52,500 nucleotides of DNA, from positions 982,501 to 1,035,000 of the forward strand of contig LSRY02000038.1 of assembly GCA_001643675.2 (NCBI GenBank), in the 5' to 3' direction. Positions 12,601 to 24,042 of this stretch are shown here, piece by piece. A program made the position numbers and the translations under genes. A model generated the notes under the pieces. It ran no database searches. It was not told the origin of the DNA and saw nothing but the letters and a program-made list of their open reading frames with translations. This DNA is from Monocercomonoides exilis (Eukaryota; Preaxostyla; Oxymonadida; Polymastigidae). How positions within the stretch are numbered: position 1 is the first letter of the stretch; the number at the start of each line of letters is the position of its first letter.

Positions 12601-15600
12601 TACCCGCTGTGGAACTTTCAATCTCCCGTGCCGTTCTTTGTCATATGGATGGGCTCATCTTGAAGAGCCTTACAGGTTGATTGTTGTTGACCTTGCGTAT
12701 CTGACGCTGCCTTCTATTTTGGAGAAGGCAGAAATCTGCTCGTCGACTGAACTAGGGATTCCAGGGAAAGTGGAAGTGAACGTTAAATACAGCAGCAGCT
12801 GGAGAGAAGTAATCTTGTTAAACGGAAGTGTAAAATTCGAAGGAATTAATCTTGTGTTGCGTCCAATGACAAACAACACAAAGAATGCTATAACTGTTAT
12901 CAGAGGTGCTTCGTTGTGGATAAAAAAGATTATTTCCTTTTCTTCAATAACAGAAGAACAGTCCATTGAATATATGCTTTTTAATATTGAAGGAGAAGAT
13001 GTGACTTTCGATAATCTGAGCATTAAAGGGGAAAAGACTTTGAACACTACAGCTTTTTTCAACATTGTATCTGATGCAGATTTGTTGCAGTTGAAAGACG
13101 TTTCAATAGAAAATGTGAAGATTAAACACGACCTGATCTCTATTTCTCCAGATAAGACTCAAGACGCAAAATGGATGGATCAGAGGAACAGACAGACCAT
13201 CTTGATATCGAATTTATCGTTCGTCAAAATGAATGATCTGGCAGATTCAGAGAGATCTTCTGGAAACGCAAAAGAGGAAATTTTGGGAGGACGACTTCTT
13301 CGAAGCAGAGAAAGCGCTCGACAAAAGCTCGAATTGCACAACTCATCATTAAGTGGGTTTATGAGTCTCGATGATTTTGAGCCTTATGGAGGATGCATTT
13401 ACTGGAACGGGAAAAAGCGTGACGGAAAAGATTCTTCAACAGCTTCTGAAGACGATGAAGCTGAAGAGAGTTCCGAGCTATTATTCAAAAATTGCACCTT
13501 TTGCAATGATGGTCTTGACACACAACTTCATGAGAAGGAAACGAAAGGAGGAGCAATCTATTTGGTATTTGATTCGTCAACGTTTCCATTTGTATTTCAG
13601 TAAGTTTGCTTGTTCGAAAACAAGGCGAATATCGGGCTCGACATTTTCATCAGATGTCCAAACGTCTCAAACAAAAAAGAATTAGAGAAATTTAGTATCA
13701 ATTTCTATCATCCACTTTGGAAAGAACAGAACTCGATCGAGGCTGAAAGCGAAGAAGAAGGAAAAGTTGTTGATTATCTGGAGTTTTTAACATATCGAAA
13801 TTCAATTATTTATGTTAGCGGATATGATAGCTCGGAAAAGAACTGTAGAACTGAGCAAACTTCAACCTTTTCTTCACATTCATCTAGCAATAATTCACAG
13901 CGCATTAACGATGGTTATGTAAAGCAGGAAAGTGGTTGGGACATCTTTAACTGTGGAAGCAAAGACAATCCTTGCCGCACTGTGAGTTATGCGATGACAC
14001 ATTTGACATCTCCAACACCTTCAATTTCACAGAAAGTTCTAAATCCCTCTCAATATGTTCCAGATTTCATTCGAAAGATGCAAATCTTTGGAGAAGAAGA
14101 CAAGGATGAGCATCTCACACTTCGTATCATTGGCGAGCCTTCAATATTCAGTTCTGTTACGTGGAATTCACTTTCTGTGGAAGGAGAAGCAGATATAGCT
14201 GGGCTGTTATTTGAAAAAAGCGAACAGGAAGCAAATAGCCGGCAAGGAATTGAGCAAAAAGCAAATCTTTTCTAAAACAACGAACCGATGGATGATCATG
14301 TGATTATCAAAGGAAATTGCAAAATGAATAACACGAACATCAAGATCACTGCCAATTTGCCTGTGAGCTGTCTCTTTCTTATTGATGATGAAGGAACATT
14401 TGAAATTGAACGCTGTGCCATTTCATCTTTAAATGAATTAATGATCATTCCAACCATATTCAAAATTGAAGCAGGAACGCTCTTATGTACTTCGATGAAT
14501 CTTAATAAAGTTCTATTTAGAAACGAATCTTTTTTCATTGACTGTTCCGAGCTGGTCGACGAAAGCAAAGTGAATGTGCAGTTGAATGAATGCAGCTTCA
14601 ACAACATAACAGTAAATGATCAAAAATCGCTGATTTTGTTTTCAGCGAAGGAAAAGAGTTTTTATAAAAGCAGTACGCATAACCACTTCATAGAATCCAC
14701 TTCACTTTTTACAACAACATCCTACTCCTCAAACATATCTTCAATTCATCAGGTGTTATCTTCTTCTCATTCAAATCTGAACACTTCATCGCACGATGAA
14801 AAATCTTCGATTCCTCTTCATGTTCCTCTTAAGTTCGTTAACACAAACGTCTCCTTCAATTCGCGTATCTCTGCAAAAGGCTTCTTTTTGGCTGCAAATA
14901 GATGTAGCAATGTTGAAATATCAGGTTGCAGCTTTTTGTATGTGAATGTGTCTTCTTCAACTGATAATTCGCAGAAAGACGACTCAAATGGCATTTGTTT
15001 TTGGAGCAGTTCTTTTTTAAGTTATGTTGATAGCTTAGCATATGTGCGCAATACAACGTTCAGAACAAAGCTCGAGGGAGCTATTAACTCTGAAAACAGC
15101 TATCTGTTTAACGATCCTGGATCGTTGAAAGGAAACTCTATTGAATTAGAGACATTTCCAAGCGTTGCTCACAATATTAAATGCAAAAGCGTAGCAGCAC
15201 AGGAAAATGATGATAAAGGTTCTATTGAGCTTATAAAAGATGCTGGAAGCTCAACAAATTTAGAATCCAAAGTCAGAAGCATAAAATCAGATCTCAGGAC
15301 GCAAAATGAACAAAGGGAAGAAGAAATCAACGAGGAATTTCCGGACAGTTTCTGGATTGAAAACGACACTTGCTCGCTTGTTGGTTTCCCCTCTGATATG
15401 ATGTCGAGTTTGTTTACACCTCGCCCTGTAAATGTTTCAAGTGCGAAAAGTGGAGAGAAATATGAAGTGACTTTGAAGGGAAAATACCTTTTGAACTGTA
15501 ATCTTTTGATGGCGCTGCTCGCAAACCAGACTAATGCCGGAAAATTCACAGACAAATTGGCAGAAATTGCAGTGGCAAATAAATTGAACAGTGGCAATGA

Positions 15601-16042
15601 GAATGCAGTTTCTGCGATATTTCCTCTGGATGCCGTGGAGCGTGGTGATGGATCGGATGTGTATGTTGTGCTGAAGTTTTCAACTGAGAAAGCATTCAAC
15701 AAAGATTTGACAACAATTCCTATGCGTGTGAGTGAAGGAAATAATTCTGGTGTGGTTGACGATACAATGATGATTGTGATAATTGCTGTTTCTGCTGTGG
15801 TTGTTGGTGTTGGGTTTACAGTGGCATTGTTTTTTGTGCGAAGACGATGGAGGAAGAAGATGCTGCTTACTGAATACGAAGAAAAGAAGAGCCTTTTAAC
15901 TTCGATAAATGCAGACTTTCAGAGGGGGATGAGGAGAAAAGAGGAAAATACTGCTTTCTCAAGCAATATTTCTGATTAAGGAACAACCACAAAACAGATT
16001 GATATTCCTTCAGATCCACAAGGGCCTTTTCTTGAGGATTAA
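9658..16042 (+). pseudogene. Broken gene for a large beta-helix-like type I membrane protein
   Basis: About 2,100 codons can be followed across frames. It opens with a signal-peptide-like segment (MRNTLFRCVLILWLIAQ, 9658-9708). The ectodomain carries repeated beta-helix features: GGAIYV/GGAIYL turns after short Cys-containing strands and three copies of a C-G-x3-6-P-C-[RQ] module (CGSSTKLPCQNVFQAL near 11515, CGTFNLPCRSLSYG near 12607, CGSKDNPCRTVSYA near 13954). Near 15765-15840 there is one transmembrane helix (IVIIAVSAVVVGVGFTVALF) followed by RRRWRKK and a short cytoplasmic tail. Lesions: a frameshift near 9710, TAA at 10206, a one-base insertion near 11185 (CDFFQ then CEADHGGAIYV resumes), a frameshift at about 11230-11280, TAG at 11882, TAA at 13601, 14273 and 15977. 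Sequence after 15977 still reads as protein to a TAA at 16040. Family members are thought to be cell-surface proteins; ligand unknown. Assembly error could mimic some lesions, but there are eight. Confidence 0.8.
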
Positions 16043-16530
16043 AGCAGATTGTTATGCTTTATTTTTAATACATTTAACTTTGATTTTAATAAACATTCAT
16101 AAAGTTTCAAATAATTTTGTTATATTTTTTATATATGTATTATTTTTTTCTTTTCTATTATTATGATTTATGTTGATTTAGAGTTTCTTAATTTTTTGAT
16201 CCTTTTTTGTTTTCAGTAATATTTGCTTACTGGCGATTCGAATTTATTTCTTTTTTGGGTTTTCCGATTTTTTGTATTTCTTTTTAACATGTAAAATAAA
16301 GATTAACGTGAAAAATGATCATTTTTCACATTAAATCCTCAAAGTGATATCTCTCCAGTGAATGCAAACAAAAATTTTTATTTCACATTTTTAATTTTAT
16401 TTATTTATTTTTAAAAAATAAAAAAAGAATCAATGATTTATGATCAAATACATAATATATTCTGAAAACATTATTTTCCAACAATTTTTATTTTTTCGGT
16501 TTCTATTGCAGATAGAATACCTTAATTGAA
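16043..16530. other. AT-rich intergenic region with a perfect palindrome
   Basis: Separates the membrane-protein pseudogene from the ankyrin-like pseudogene. Apart from the 22-nt palindrome listed separately, only T and A runs are visible. Confidence 0.6.
16308..16329. repeat. Perfect 22-nt palindrome
   Basis: Two 11-nt arms, GTGAAAAATGA and TCATTTTTCAC, meet without a loop. It lies 266 bp past the end of the beta-helix pseudogene and 200 bp before the ankyrin-like pseudogene. It could be a cruciform, a binding site for a dimeric protein, or a 3' end signal. Confidence 0.85.
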
Positions 16531-17956
16531 ATGTCCGGGGATAATAGACAACATATCCATTATATTCTTAGTTTACAGCGTCTTGCGTTGAAAAAGGACG
16601 CGATTGGAAGAACGAAAGCAATGAGATGGATTTCTGTGAAGAAATCAGTTCCATCATGGGAAATAAGGCATGACGTTACGATTTCGGATAATGACGGATG
16701 CACAATGGCGATGCTGTGGATTATAAATGTGAAGACAGAACCACCAAAGTGGATGAGACACGATATGACGCTGAAAGATAAGTACGGATGGACGATGGCC
16801 ATGTTCTGGATTGCGCTTGTGAAGACAGAACCACCAAAGTGGATGAGGCACAATAATATATTTGCAGATATTCTTGGAAAAACAATGGCTATGTTGTGGA
16901 TTGCGCTTGTGAAAACAGAACCACCAGAGTGGATGAGACATGAAATTTCACTTGGCGACAAGGAAGGGAGGACAATGGCCATGCTATGGATTGAGAATGT
17001 TGGGATAGAGCCACCAGACTGGATGAGACATGATGTGACACTTTGCAATAAGAATGGATGCACAATGTCCATGCTTTGGATTTATCTTGTCAAAACAGAA
17101 CCACCTGAATGGATGAGACACGATATTACACTTAGCGACAAGGAAGGGAGGACAATGGCAGTGTTGTGGATTGCGAATGTGAAGACAGAACCTCCCAAGT
17201 GGATGAGGCTTAGCAACGAATTTGGTAATAAGGAAGGGAAAACAACAGCGATGCTGTGAATAGATAATGTTCGAGCAAAATCTTCATTGCGGATGTTAAT
17301 GGATAACGCGGAAGGCAACAAGGATGGGAGGACATTTGCGATGATGTGGATTTTGGAGAAAAAGACAGAGCCGCCTGAGTGGATGAGACATAGTATAACG
17401 ATCACAGATACGGATGATTGGACGATGGCCATGTTTTGGATTCGCGAAATCCATTCAGAACCACCTAGGTGGATGAGACATGGAATTACAATTAAAGATA
17501 AGGATGGAAGGACAATGGCCATGAAGTGGATTGCATATGTGAAGACAGATCCTCCAGAATGGATGAGGCGCAACAATTAATTTAAAGATAAGGATGAGAA
17601 AACGATTGCAGATTATTGGAAAGTTTATGTTGGAAGTGAAGTGCCAGAGTGGATGAAGCGTGACGAATCATTTGCCTCGATAAAATTGATAATGAACCCG
17701 ATGATACAGCAGATGATGATGAAGAAATGATAGAGACAATGAATTTGATCAAAGAAATATTAAAGAAGCTTCAGAAGAAAAGTGGAAAGAAAATTCACTT
17801 GAAGATGAAGATAGAATCTGGAAGGGAATAATGAAGATTTATTATTTGAAGCGAGATCCATTGCCATCACGAATGAAACAATGCATTTCAGCTGAAGACG
17901 AAGGCGAGAGGGCGAGCGTTGAATTAAATGCACCAGAAATGGATGAAGACTGCTAA
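16531..17956 (+). pseudogene. Ankyrin-like 30-residue repeat protein, broken
   Basis: Starts MSGDNRQHIHY and then carries about 12 tandem 30-residue (90-nt) units of the form D-x-x-G-x-T-M-A-M-x-W-I-x-x-V-K-T-E-P-P-x-W-M-R-H-D. The D-x-x-G-x-T core matches the ankyrin repeat start, while the fixed Trp and PPxWMR block is a lineage-specific variant. Lesions: TGG to TGA at 17257 inside unit 8 (MLW expected), and TAA at 17578 in unit 11 where sister units show N-x-F with Glu or Ile, so GAA to TAA is likely. There are at least two frame changes between about 17680 and 17780. The acidic tail (SLEDEDRIWKGIMKIYYL) runs in another frame to a TAA at 17954. The function was presumably protein binding. 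Confidence 0.8.
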
Positions 17957-18586
17957 TTCCACATGAAGGTTTGCTTCATTTGCATAGAAGATATTATTTG
18001 TGAAGCCTTGAATGAACAGATTTGAGAGCATGCCAATAAAGACTATTCCACAACATTTCTTAATTCATGACTTTTCTTTCTTTCCTTCTTTGAAGCTGAT
18101 TTACTCTGTTGGCAGATGCTTGGATGCACTTCAAAGATATTTCATTTTTACCTTCTTTAATTTTGCTATCGATTATTTTTCGTTTCACCAGAACAATTGA
18201 AGCTAATCATTACAATGTTTTATTTTTACAAAATTATTTTTTCAACTATTTTTATTTGATTCTGCTAATAATCAAAGAAAATATCAATTCAAATTTTCCT
18301 GGTTTCCTTTATCATGTGCAAATGTGACTGAAAATGAAATGAGCATTTTTGTGATTCGGAGGAAAGAGAGCTGATGTTATTGATAATTGTGCTTTGAACA
18401 CTGGCAGTTTCATTCTCATTTTCATCTTGCTGCTGCCTTTTGGTTGATAATTGATTCATGTTTATTTATTTTGAAGCTTTGAAAAATTGTCTTTTCACAA
18501 AAAATATGGGTTAATTGTTTTCTATTTTGTGAAATGATGAAAAATGAATATCCAAACTTATGAGAAACAAAATACAATGAATTTTC
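17957..18586. other. Intergenic region
   Basis: AT-rich spacer between the ankyrin-like pseudogene and the 3' end of the minus-strand helical-repeat gene. The two overlapping plus ORFs (18012-18327) are low in information and have no motif. Nothing else seen. Confidence 0.55.
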
Positions 18587-19872
18587 TCAAACATTCACAC
18601 GAAAATCAGAAACATTCAACAGCGCTTCGTCATAATATTTTTTGCACAGAAAATCAAATATTTCATGAAAGCTTGTGATGGTGTCTTCGTATCCTTCTTC
18701 TTCCATCTTTTCAAACACTTTCCTTTTCATCTCTTTTCTTTCCTCTTCTTTCAATTGCATTGAAGCATTCACAAAAAACATTAAAATACGATGAACCATT
18801 TCGTCGTCCATTGTTTGCCTCTGTATCTCCTCCAAAAAAACATCAACTGCTCCTCCTTTTAATAAGTTTTCAACTCTCACATCTCTAATTTCTGCTGCAT
18901 TTCCCAAGAAACAAATGCACTTTTTACCAATATCTCTGCGATTATCCTTTGCTACTCGATATACCTGGACAATGCGGCTAAAAAGCTCAATATATTCTTC
19001 ATTCCTTAATCCGCAGAAGCGAAAGAAAAACTCAAATATTTGCAGCCATCTTGTAATAGCAAGCTCTTCTTTAATATCTTTTCTTTTTCTCTCTCCTTCT
19101 TTTTTCTTCCAATCCACACATCTTGCCAGCTCTTCTAATTCTCTTGTTGCTTCTCTCACAAAATGCAACTCATTCACAATAACACTTTCCAAGCTCATAT
19201 CATAGAACAATCTGTGAATCAAAAATTGCATTGCAGACTGATAGGCAAGTCGTGTCAAGTTGCGATGCTCCTGGTGATATTTGATGATTTCTTTGATTTC
19301 CTCCAAATACAGTTTTTGTTCGATAAACTCATAAAAAAAGAAGAAAAATAAATAATATCAATAAGAAAAAAATTTTCATACATTAAATCCTAAAGTTGCT
19401 AAAGCCAATAATGTCATTTCCACTTCTTTCAGAGTCTCCTTGTTTTCCTCTTTCTTCAACGCAATTTTCAGGAGACAAGGCACACAAATGGATATCAATT
19501 GTGATGAAGTCCCGATGTTAAACAAAAGATAGCATTCGCAGATCTCAGTCAGAAGCTTTTCATTCTTTTCATCTTTTTTTCCCTCTTCTTCAGAAATCAT
19601 CTTCTCAAATCTTTCATTCAATGTTGAATATTCAAATTCTTCAATCCAAATTCTTTTCAATGCTTTGCAAAATCCAGCATGCTTCAGTAGCAAAATTGCA
19701 TTTCCCAATTGCAGTTTCTTTTCCTCAATCAATTTGTCCATTTTGTTAAACATTCTTGTTGTGAAAACTGATTTGAATTCTTCAACATTCATTTCATCAA
19801 TAATTTCATTCATTTCCCCGATTTTCTGTTTCTGCTCGCTTTCTGGGCAATGCCCCAACTGTGAAAGTGTCT
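18587..19872 (-). CDS. Helical-repeat family protein, copy 1 (5' exon not found)
   Basis: Two exons are clear: 19382-19872 and 18587-19327, joined by a 54-nt GT...AG intron in phase 0 at the same place as in copies 2 and 3. The protein is alpha-helical, with Leu/Lys/Glu heptad-like spacing resembling ARM/HEAT-type solenoids. Landmarks: EQKQKIGEMNEIIDEM, LLKHAGFCKALKRIW, EICECYL, EIIKYHQEHRNLTRLAYQSA, VIVNELHF, KKMEEEGYED-type end (here FEKMEEEGYEDTITSFHE) and FRVNV before TGA. The first exon, which should supply about 20 residues in phase 1, is not recognisable upstream, so the copy may be 5'-truncated. It shares a 236-bp identical block with copy 3. I do not know the function. Confidence 0.75.
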
Positions 19873-21222
19873 CTAAAAAATTGAAAAATCAAAGAGATAA
19901 AAGAAGCATTTATTTTTTAAACCAACAATTTCTTATCACGTTTTGCAAACTGAGAAATATTTGCTTTTTTGAAGGTGGCTGTGAAATCGCAAAATGAATT
20001 CAAAACAACAAATAAATTCATTTTCGAAATATTCGTTGAATATTCGAATTAAAAGAATTAAAAACACAAAATCAAAATTTTTTAATAACACAGGATTCAA
20101 AACCTCTTTTGCCATCATGATTTTTGCCTCAAAACAAGCAAATCTCGAAACAAAATAATCTTGTTTTTCAGCAAATAAATAAGGGTTCACAACCTATAAT
20201 TTAATAAGTTAGGATGTTTGATTGATGATTTGCGACAGCCAGAGCATGTTTGAGCTGCTTAGTCCAACGACTACAGATACACCCATGCGAGTTATGACAC
20301 TTCAGAAGTGCATGGATTTTGTCTACAGATGGAGGAGCGATTGGTTGTTTGCATTGATTTCTTGTGAAAAGTGAATTAGTGGGAAAAATTGCATGAAATA
20401 TGAACTTGGCTATATATCGCAAATCATATGGTGCAACATCGACTGCTATATTTTGACTGAAAAATAACTCAAGCAAGATGCAGTAAAGGCGAGCAGAATT
20501 TCAGAAAGATTGAATTGAACTTTTTGTTCATATCAAGAGAAATATGACACGCCAAGCATTTCTTTTGCGCAGGGTTTGTTTTGTGGAAGAGAAAATGGAA
20601 TTGGGAGTTGGACCAAGGAGGAAGCTAGCAGAGAGAAACACTCAGCTGGCCTTAATAATAATCTCATTTGTCTTTTGAACGAAGCAAGTTGGAAAACTAT
20701 CAACAAAGACATGGTGTTGAATAAGTCTTTGAAAAGGAGCTCATTTGGAAAATGTGCTTTCATCTGATATCACAGCCAACTTCACAATGGATTCTAAGAA
20801 CAAGAAAACCTGTTGGACCGATAATTACCAATCCATTGGAGATGAGAAAATATTTCAAGATAAAAAAGATGGTTTGACTTTTTTTATTTTATTAATTTTT
20901 CTTTTTAGATGTTCTTTGAATGAATAAAGATTGATCATGAACAGGAATACCGCAAAGAGAGAGAAGCATTTTTATCCTTTTTCAAAAGAGCCAGAAGTTT
21001 TGAGATGATTCTTGTTTCTATTGCATTCACTGATGGAATCCGTGACTTCTGCAACCTGCTTTGCAAGCAGTATAACCTGACAAGCTAAAGATGAGCTAGA
21101 AAGAGAGAAAAAGCAGTTTATTTGGCAGAGGTGACTCTTTTGTAGAGGCTGATGAGCTGGCTGGGTATTCACATTCCGAACACATCCGGCTTCTCATATA
21201 ACTCAACACTCATCTTCTTCGA
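19873..21222. other. Decayed coding-like DNA on both strands, unassigned
   Basis: Less AT-rich than true spacers here and with protein-like reading frames broken by many stops. Minus: 19936-20190 (VNPYLFAEKQDYFVSRFACF), 20201-20476 (VAPYDLRYIAKFIFHAIF) and 20533-20763. Plus: 20924-21088, ending KRARSFEMILVSIAFTD and then GIRDFCNLLCKQYNL. The minus pieces lie in series and could be exons of one dead gene. A RasGAP-like reading (a V-P-x-x-L-R-x-I segment, then F-x-N-P) crossed my mind but is too weak to name. Confidence 0.4.
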
Positions 21223-21253
21223 TTAACTCTTCGCAATCATCTCCTTCATTGTT

Positions 21254-21400
21254 ATGCAGTTATTCTTCTCCTTCTTCTTCTCCTTCTTCATCGTTATAGT
21301 CTTCTTCTCCTCTCCCAATTTATTCACATTCTCGTTCTCATACTCATTCTCATTCTCATTCTTATTCTTATTCTCATACTCCTCCTCCTTCTGCTTCTTC
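21254..21400 (+). repeat. Degenerate TTC/CATTCT simple repeat
   Basis: TTCTTCTCC units pass into tandem hexamers of the CATTCT/TATTCT kind. On the minus strand this reads as a Glu/Asn/Lys tail that is in frame with the end of the adjacent pseudogene after its TAA. Confidence 0.7.
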
Positions 21401-21426
21401 AAATCAATCAAGCTGCTCTTTCTCCC

Positions 21427-23090
21427 TTATTCCTCATTCATTGCTAAGCCATTCGTTGAAATTTCCACCTGTTCCTCATCTTTCCCCACTCCATTTGCAC
21501 TTCCATCCGAAGATATGCCCAAAGACCCATCTGCTTCTTCTTCTTCTGCTATCCTGTTCTCCTGTTGGATACCATCAGATGGAGAAGAGCTGCGCACTTC
21601 TGGTTCAACTGAATGCTGCTTGTATGCGCCCACCTCAGCCTCTGCCTTCACAAACCTCAGCCCACTCAGCCCAAGCGCCTCCACAATCAACGGTGCCATC
21701 GCTTCTTCCAGCTTCCCCTGGTTCTCTTTGATTCTCTCCACAAACTCTCTGTGCGCTGTCGGATACCCGCCTTTCTCCTCATTCCCATCACCTCCTTCTG
21801 CTTCTTCCCGCTCCTCCAGCACCTCCAGCACAATCGCTGCTGGTGACAGAACCACATCCTCCTTCCTCAGCCCCACCGCATTCAACCCTTTCTCCACAAT
21901 CTCCCCCACTTCACACACTGCAACCCCCCGCCCCATCGCTTCCTCGTTCAGCTTCACCACCACGCGCCTCGACTGCGGCGATCACCATATCTGCAGCGAC
22001 AGGTCAAAGAGATCGCAGATCGACTGGAACGCATTCACGTCTGCCGCTGCAAAGATCCGCTTGCTCCCCGACTTCGTGCACACCGACGCTGCAAGCGACG
22101 GAAGCGGAGTCATCAGCAGAACCGAAAGCATCGCCGAAAGCGCCACATCGTACGCACACGTAATACACCCATATAACACAGCCCGTCGCACTACAACATA
22201 TCCCTCGAAGCGTCTGTTGCTCCCTCAGTTTCAACTTCTTGTGATTTTCATACACCCCAGCAGACTCTGGACGTCGTCCATCGCTGCTTCCGACATGTAT
22301 GATGCCACTTCCTCCGAAGTATTTAAAGAGTCAATCACAGGAGCTGATGAATATAACAATGGTTTATCATCTCCTGCTGCATTCTTCTTTTCGCTTCTCC
22401 GCCTCCAGAATGGCGAAGCTGTCCGGCGTGCTGCTCCAAGTGAAGAAGACGAAGAAGACGAAGGAGCTGAGCGAAGAGATGACTGCTGTACTGCCCTGGC
22501 CACAAGAAGCTTTTTCAGACACTCCACCACGTCTGCCTGCAGCTCCACAGGCGATACAAACACAACAACCACATTTGGATCACGAAGGCAAATCAACCGT
22601 GAAATATTACCATCATCAAGCGATATAAGATAATAGGTTATTATCATTTTTTTTGTTGATCATGCATTGAAGTTTGGAGTGGAATAAGAAGAAGAAGATG
22701 ATGATTACGATGAAATTGAATGCAAATCCTTCAGATGATTGTCATCGATGCATTCAGAATTAACAATAGCTGCGGCTGTAAGTTGTTTCTTTTTAGCAGA
22801 TTTAACAACTTCAAAAGTTGAAGGATATGAGAGACCGATAATGGATCGAATACAAAGATGCTACTGATGAAACACATTGATAGAATCAAATGAATTATGA
22901 GTGAAATGGCGAGCGTTTTCACTGATGGCTGTGCGGCTTTTACGGGGAAAATGGAGGATTGAAAAATCCATTGATTTGAATTTGAATTCACATTTATTAT
23001 CCATTGTGACAAGATATGGCAACAAAGCCCTTCGAAGAGATTCCGATTGACTGAGTGAAGATTGCGTTTGTGCAAAAGGATTTCTCGCAC
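21427..23090 (-). pseudogene. Divergent group II chaperonin (CCT/TCP-1)-like gene, probably dead
   Basis: Minus-strand coding-like blocks in series: 23090 to about 22700 (NPFAQTQSSLSQSESLRRAL, then SYPSTFEVVKSAKKKQLTAA and IVNSE), 22647-22231 (DPNVVVVFVSPVELQADVVE then CLKKLLVAR), 22191-21970 (RRAVLYGCITCAYDVALSA) and 21963-21427 (GVAVCEVGEIVEKGL then LSPAAIVLEVLEE). The order matches a CCT subunit: intermediate-domain strand, apical-domain strand of the GANVVxxx...A..YL..K..xxxR type, then the equatorial C-terminal half. A Ser/Arg/Lys-rich insert lies at about 22380-22480. Lesions: TAG at 22861-22863, TAA at 21427-21429 with coding-like sequence beyond, and frame changes not explained by obvious introns. 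The family assignment rests on pattern spacing only. The best alternative is an unknown family with chance resemblance. Confidence 0.45.
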
Positions 23091-24042
23091 AATGAATAAA
23101 AATTCCCTTCAGGTCTCTTCATTCTTTGAAAACAGTAGCTGAATTCACTGATTCATAACTTCAAGTATTTTTGCTTATTGAAGATAATGTTATTTGCTCG
23201 CTTTCATCTAGATTCAGCTCATGAGCACAGCTGACTTTGATGCATTTTCAATCCAATCATCATGCAATTGAATCCAAACTGCTTTTCTGTATAAAGCCTA
23301 ATAACACCAAAGATTGAGGTTAGTATCAGTCATTGTTGTTATTCCTCCAGCTGTTGAACCCTGTATTTTTTGATGTTGGAAATGGCCTTTATTAAATTTC
23401 CTTGTTGACTCATTTTGCAATGAAACATGTTTTCCATGTCCTCCTGCTGTTTGTTTGTATTTTGCTTTGAATCATCAATTCTTTTTGATTTTTTGCTTTT
23501 TCAGTTCTTTCTTCTTCAACAATCCTGAAAGTCATCACGAATGAAAACAGAAAATAGAAAAATAATACAAAAAACAGGATCATTCATTCACACACACATT
23601 CACATTCTCTGTTTTTTTTTATTTAATTCGCTTTGCTTTAAAAAAAGAATTCTTCTCTCTTCAAGAAGTGCATTCACCTGTTTTGCTTTTTCTCATTAGC
23701 AAAACTCCTTTTCGGCATTTGATGTTTCCTAGGCAACAAAATTGGAAGAAATCCAACTCATGGAATAAAATGTCTCAAAATTCGAAATCCATTAAAGAAT
23801 CATTATTTTCGATGGTTTGATCAAACAGAAACAAAACAATTTGCATTTCTGACCTTTTCCAGTCGAGATCATTTGCATCGGTGAATATTCATTTTTTCAC
23901 TAATTTTTTAAAGTCAGACAATTGTTTTTGTGGTTGCCACCTTTTCGTTTTGCAAGATAATAAAACATGTTTGAAATTATCGATTGTTCATTTTGTGCAA
24001 ATGTTTGCTCGATAAATATTACGTTTTTTTGCTATTAGCAGA
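23091..24042. other. Intergenic region upstream of helical-repeat copy 2
   Basis: AT-rich, no supported gene. At about 23814-23832 it contains GGTTTGATCAAACAGAAAC, which resembles GGTTCGATCAGACAGAAA upstream of copy 3 (about 28116), so part of it belongs to the duplicated unit. Confidence 0.5.

Noticed and set aside
9678-16042. Reading the surface-protein gene as a multi-intron gene instead of a pseudogene
   Set aside because: The stops sit in sequence that stays protein-like immediately on both sides in the same frame, and removing GT...AG segments there would delete conserved turns; the 11185 event is a single extra base.
16560-17576. Minus-strand ORFs with repeated LIHSGGSVFT-type units
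   Set aside because: Antisense readings of the ankyrin-like tandem repeats; regularity comes from the sense array.
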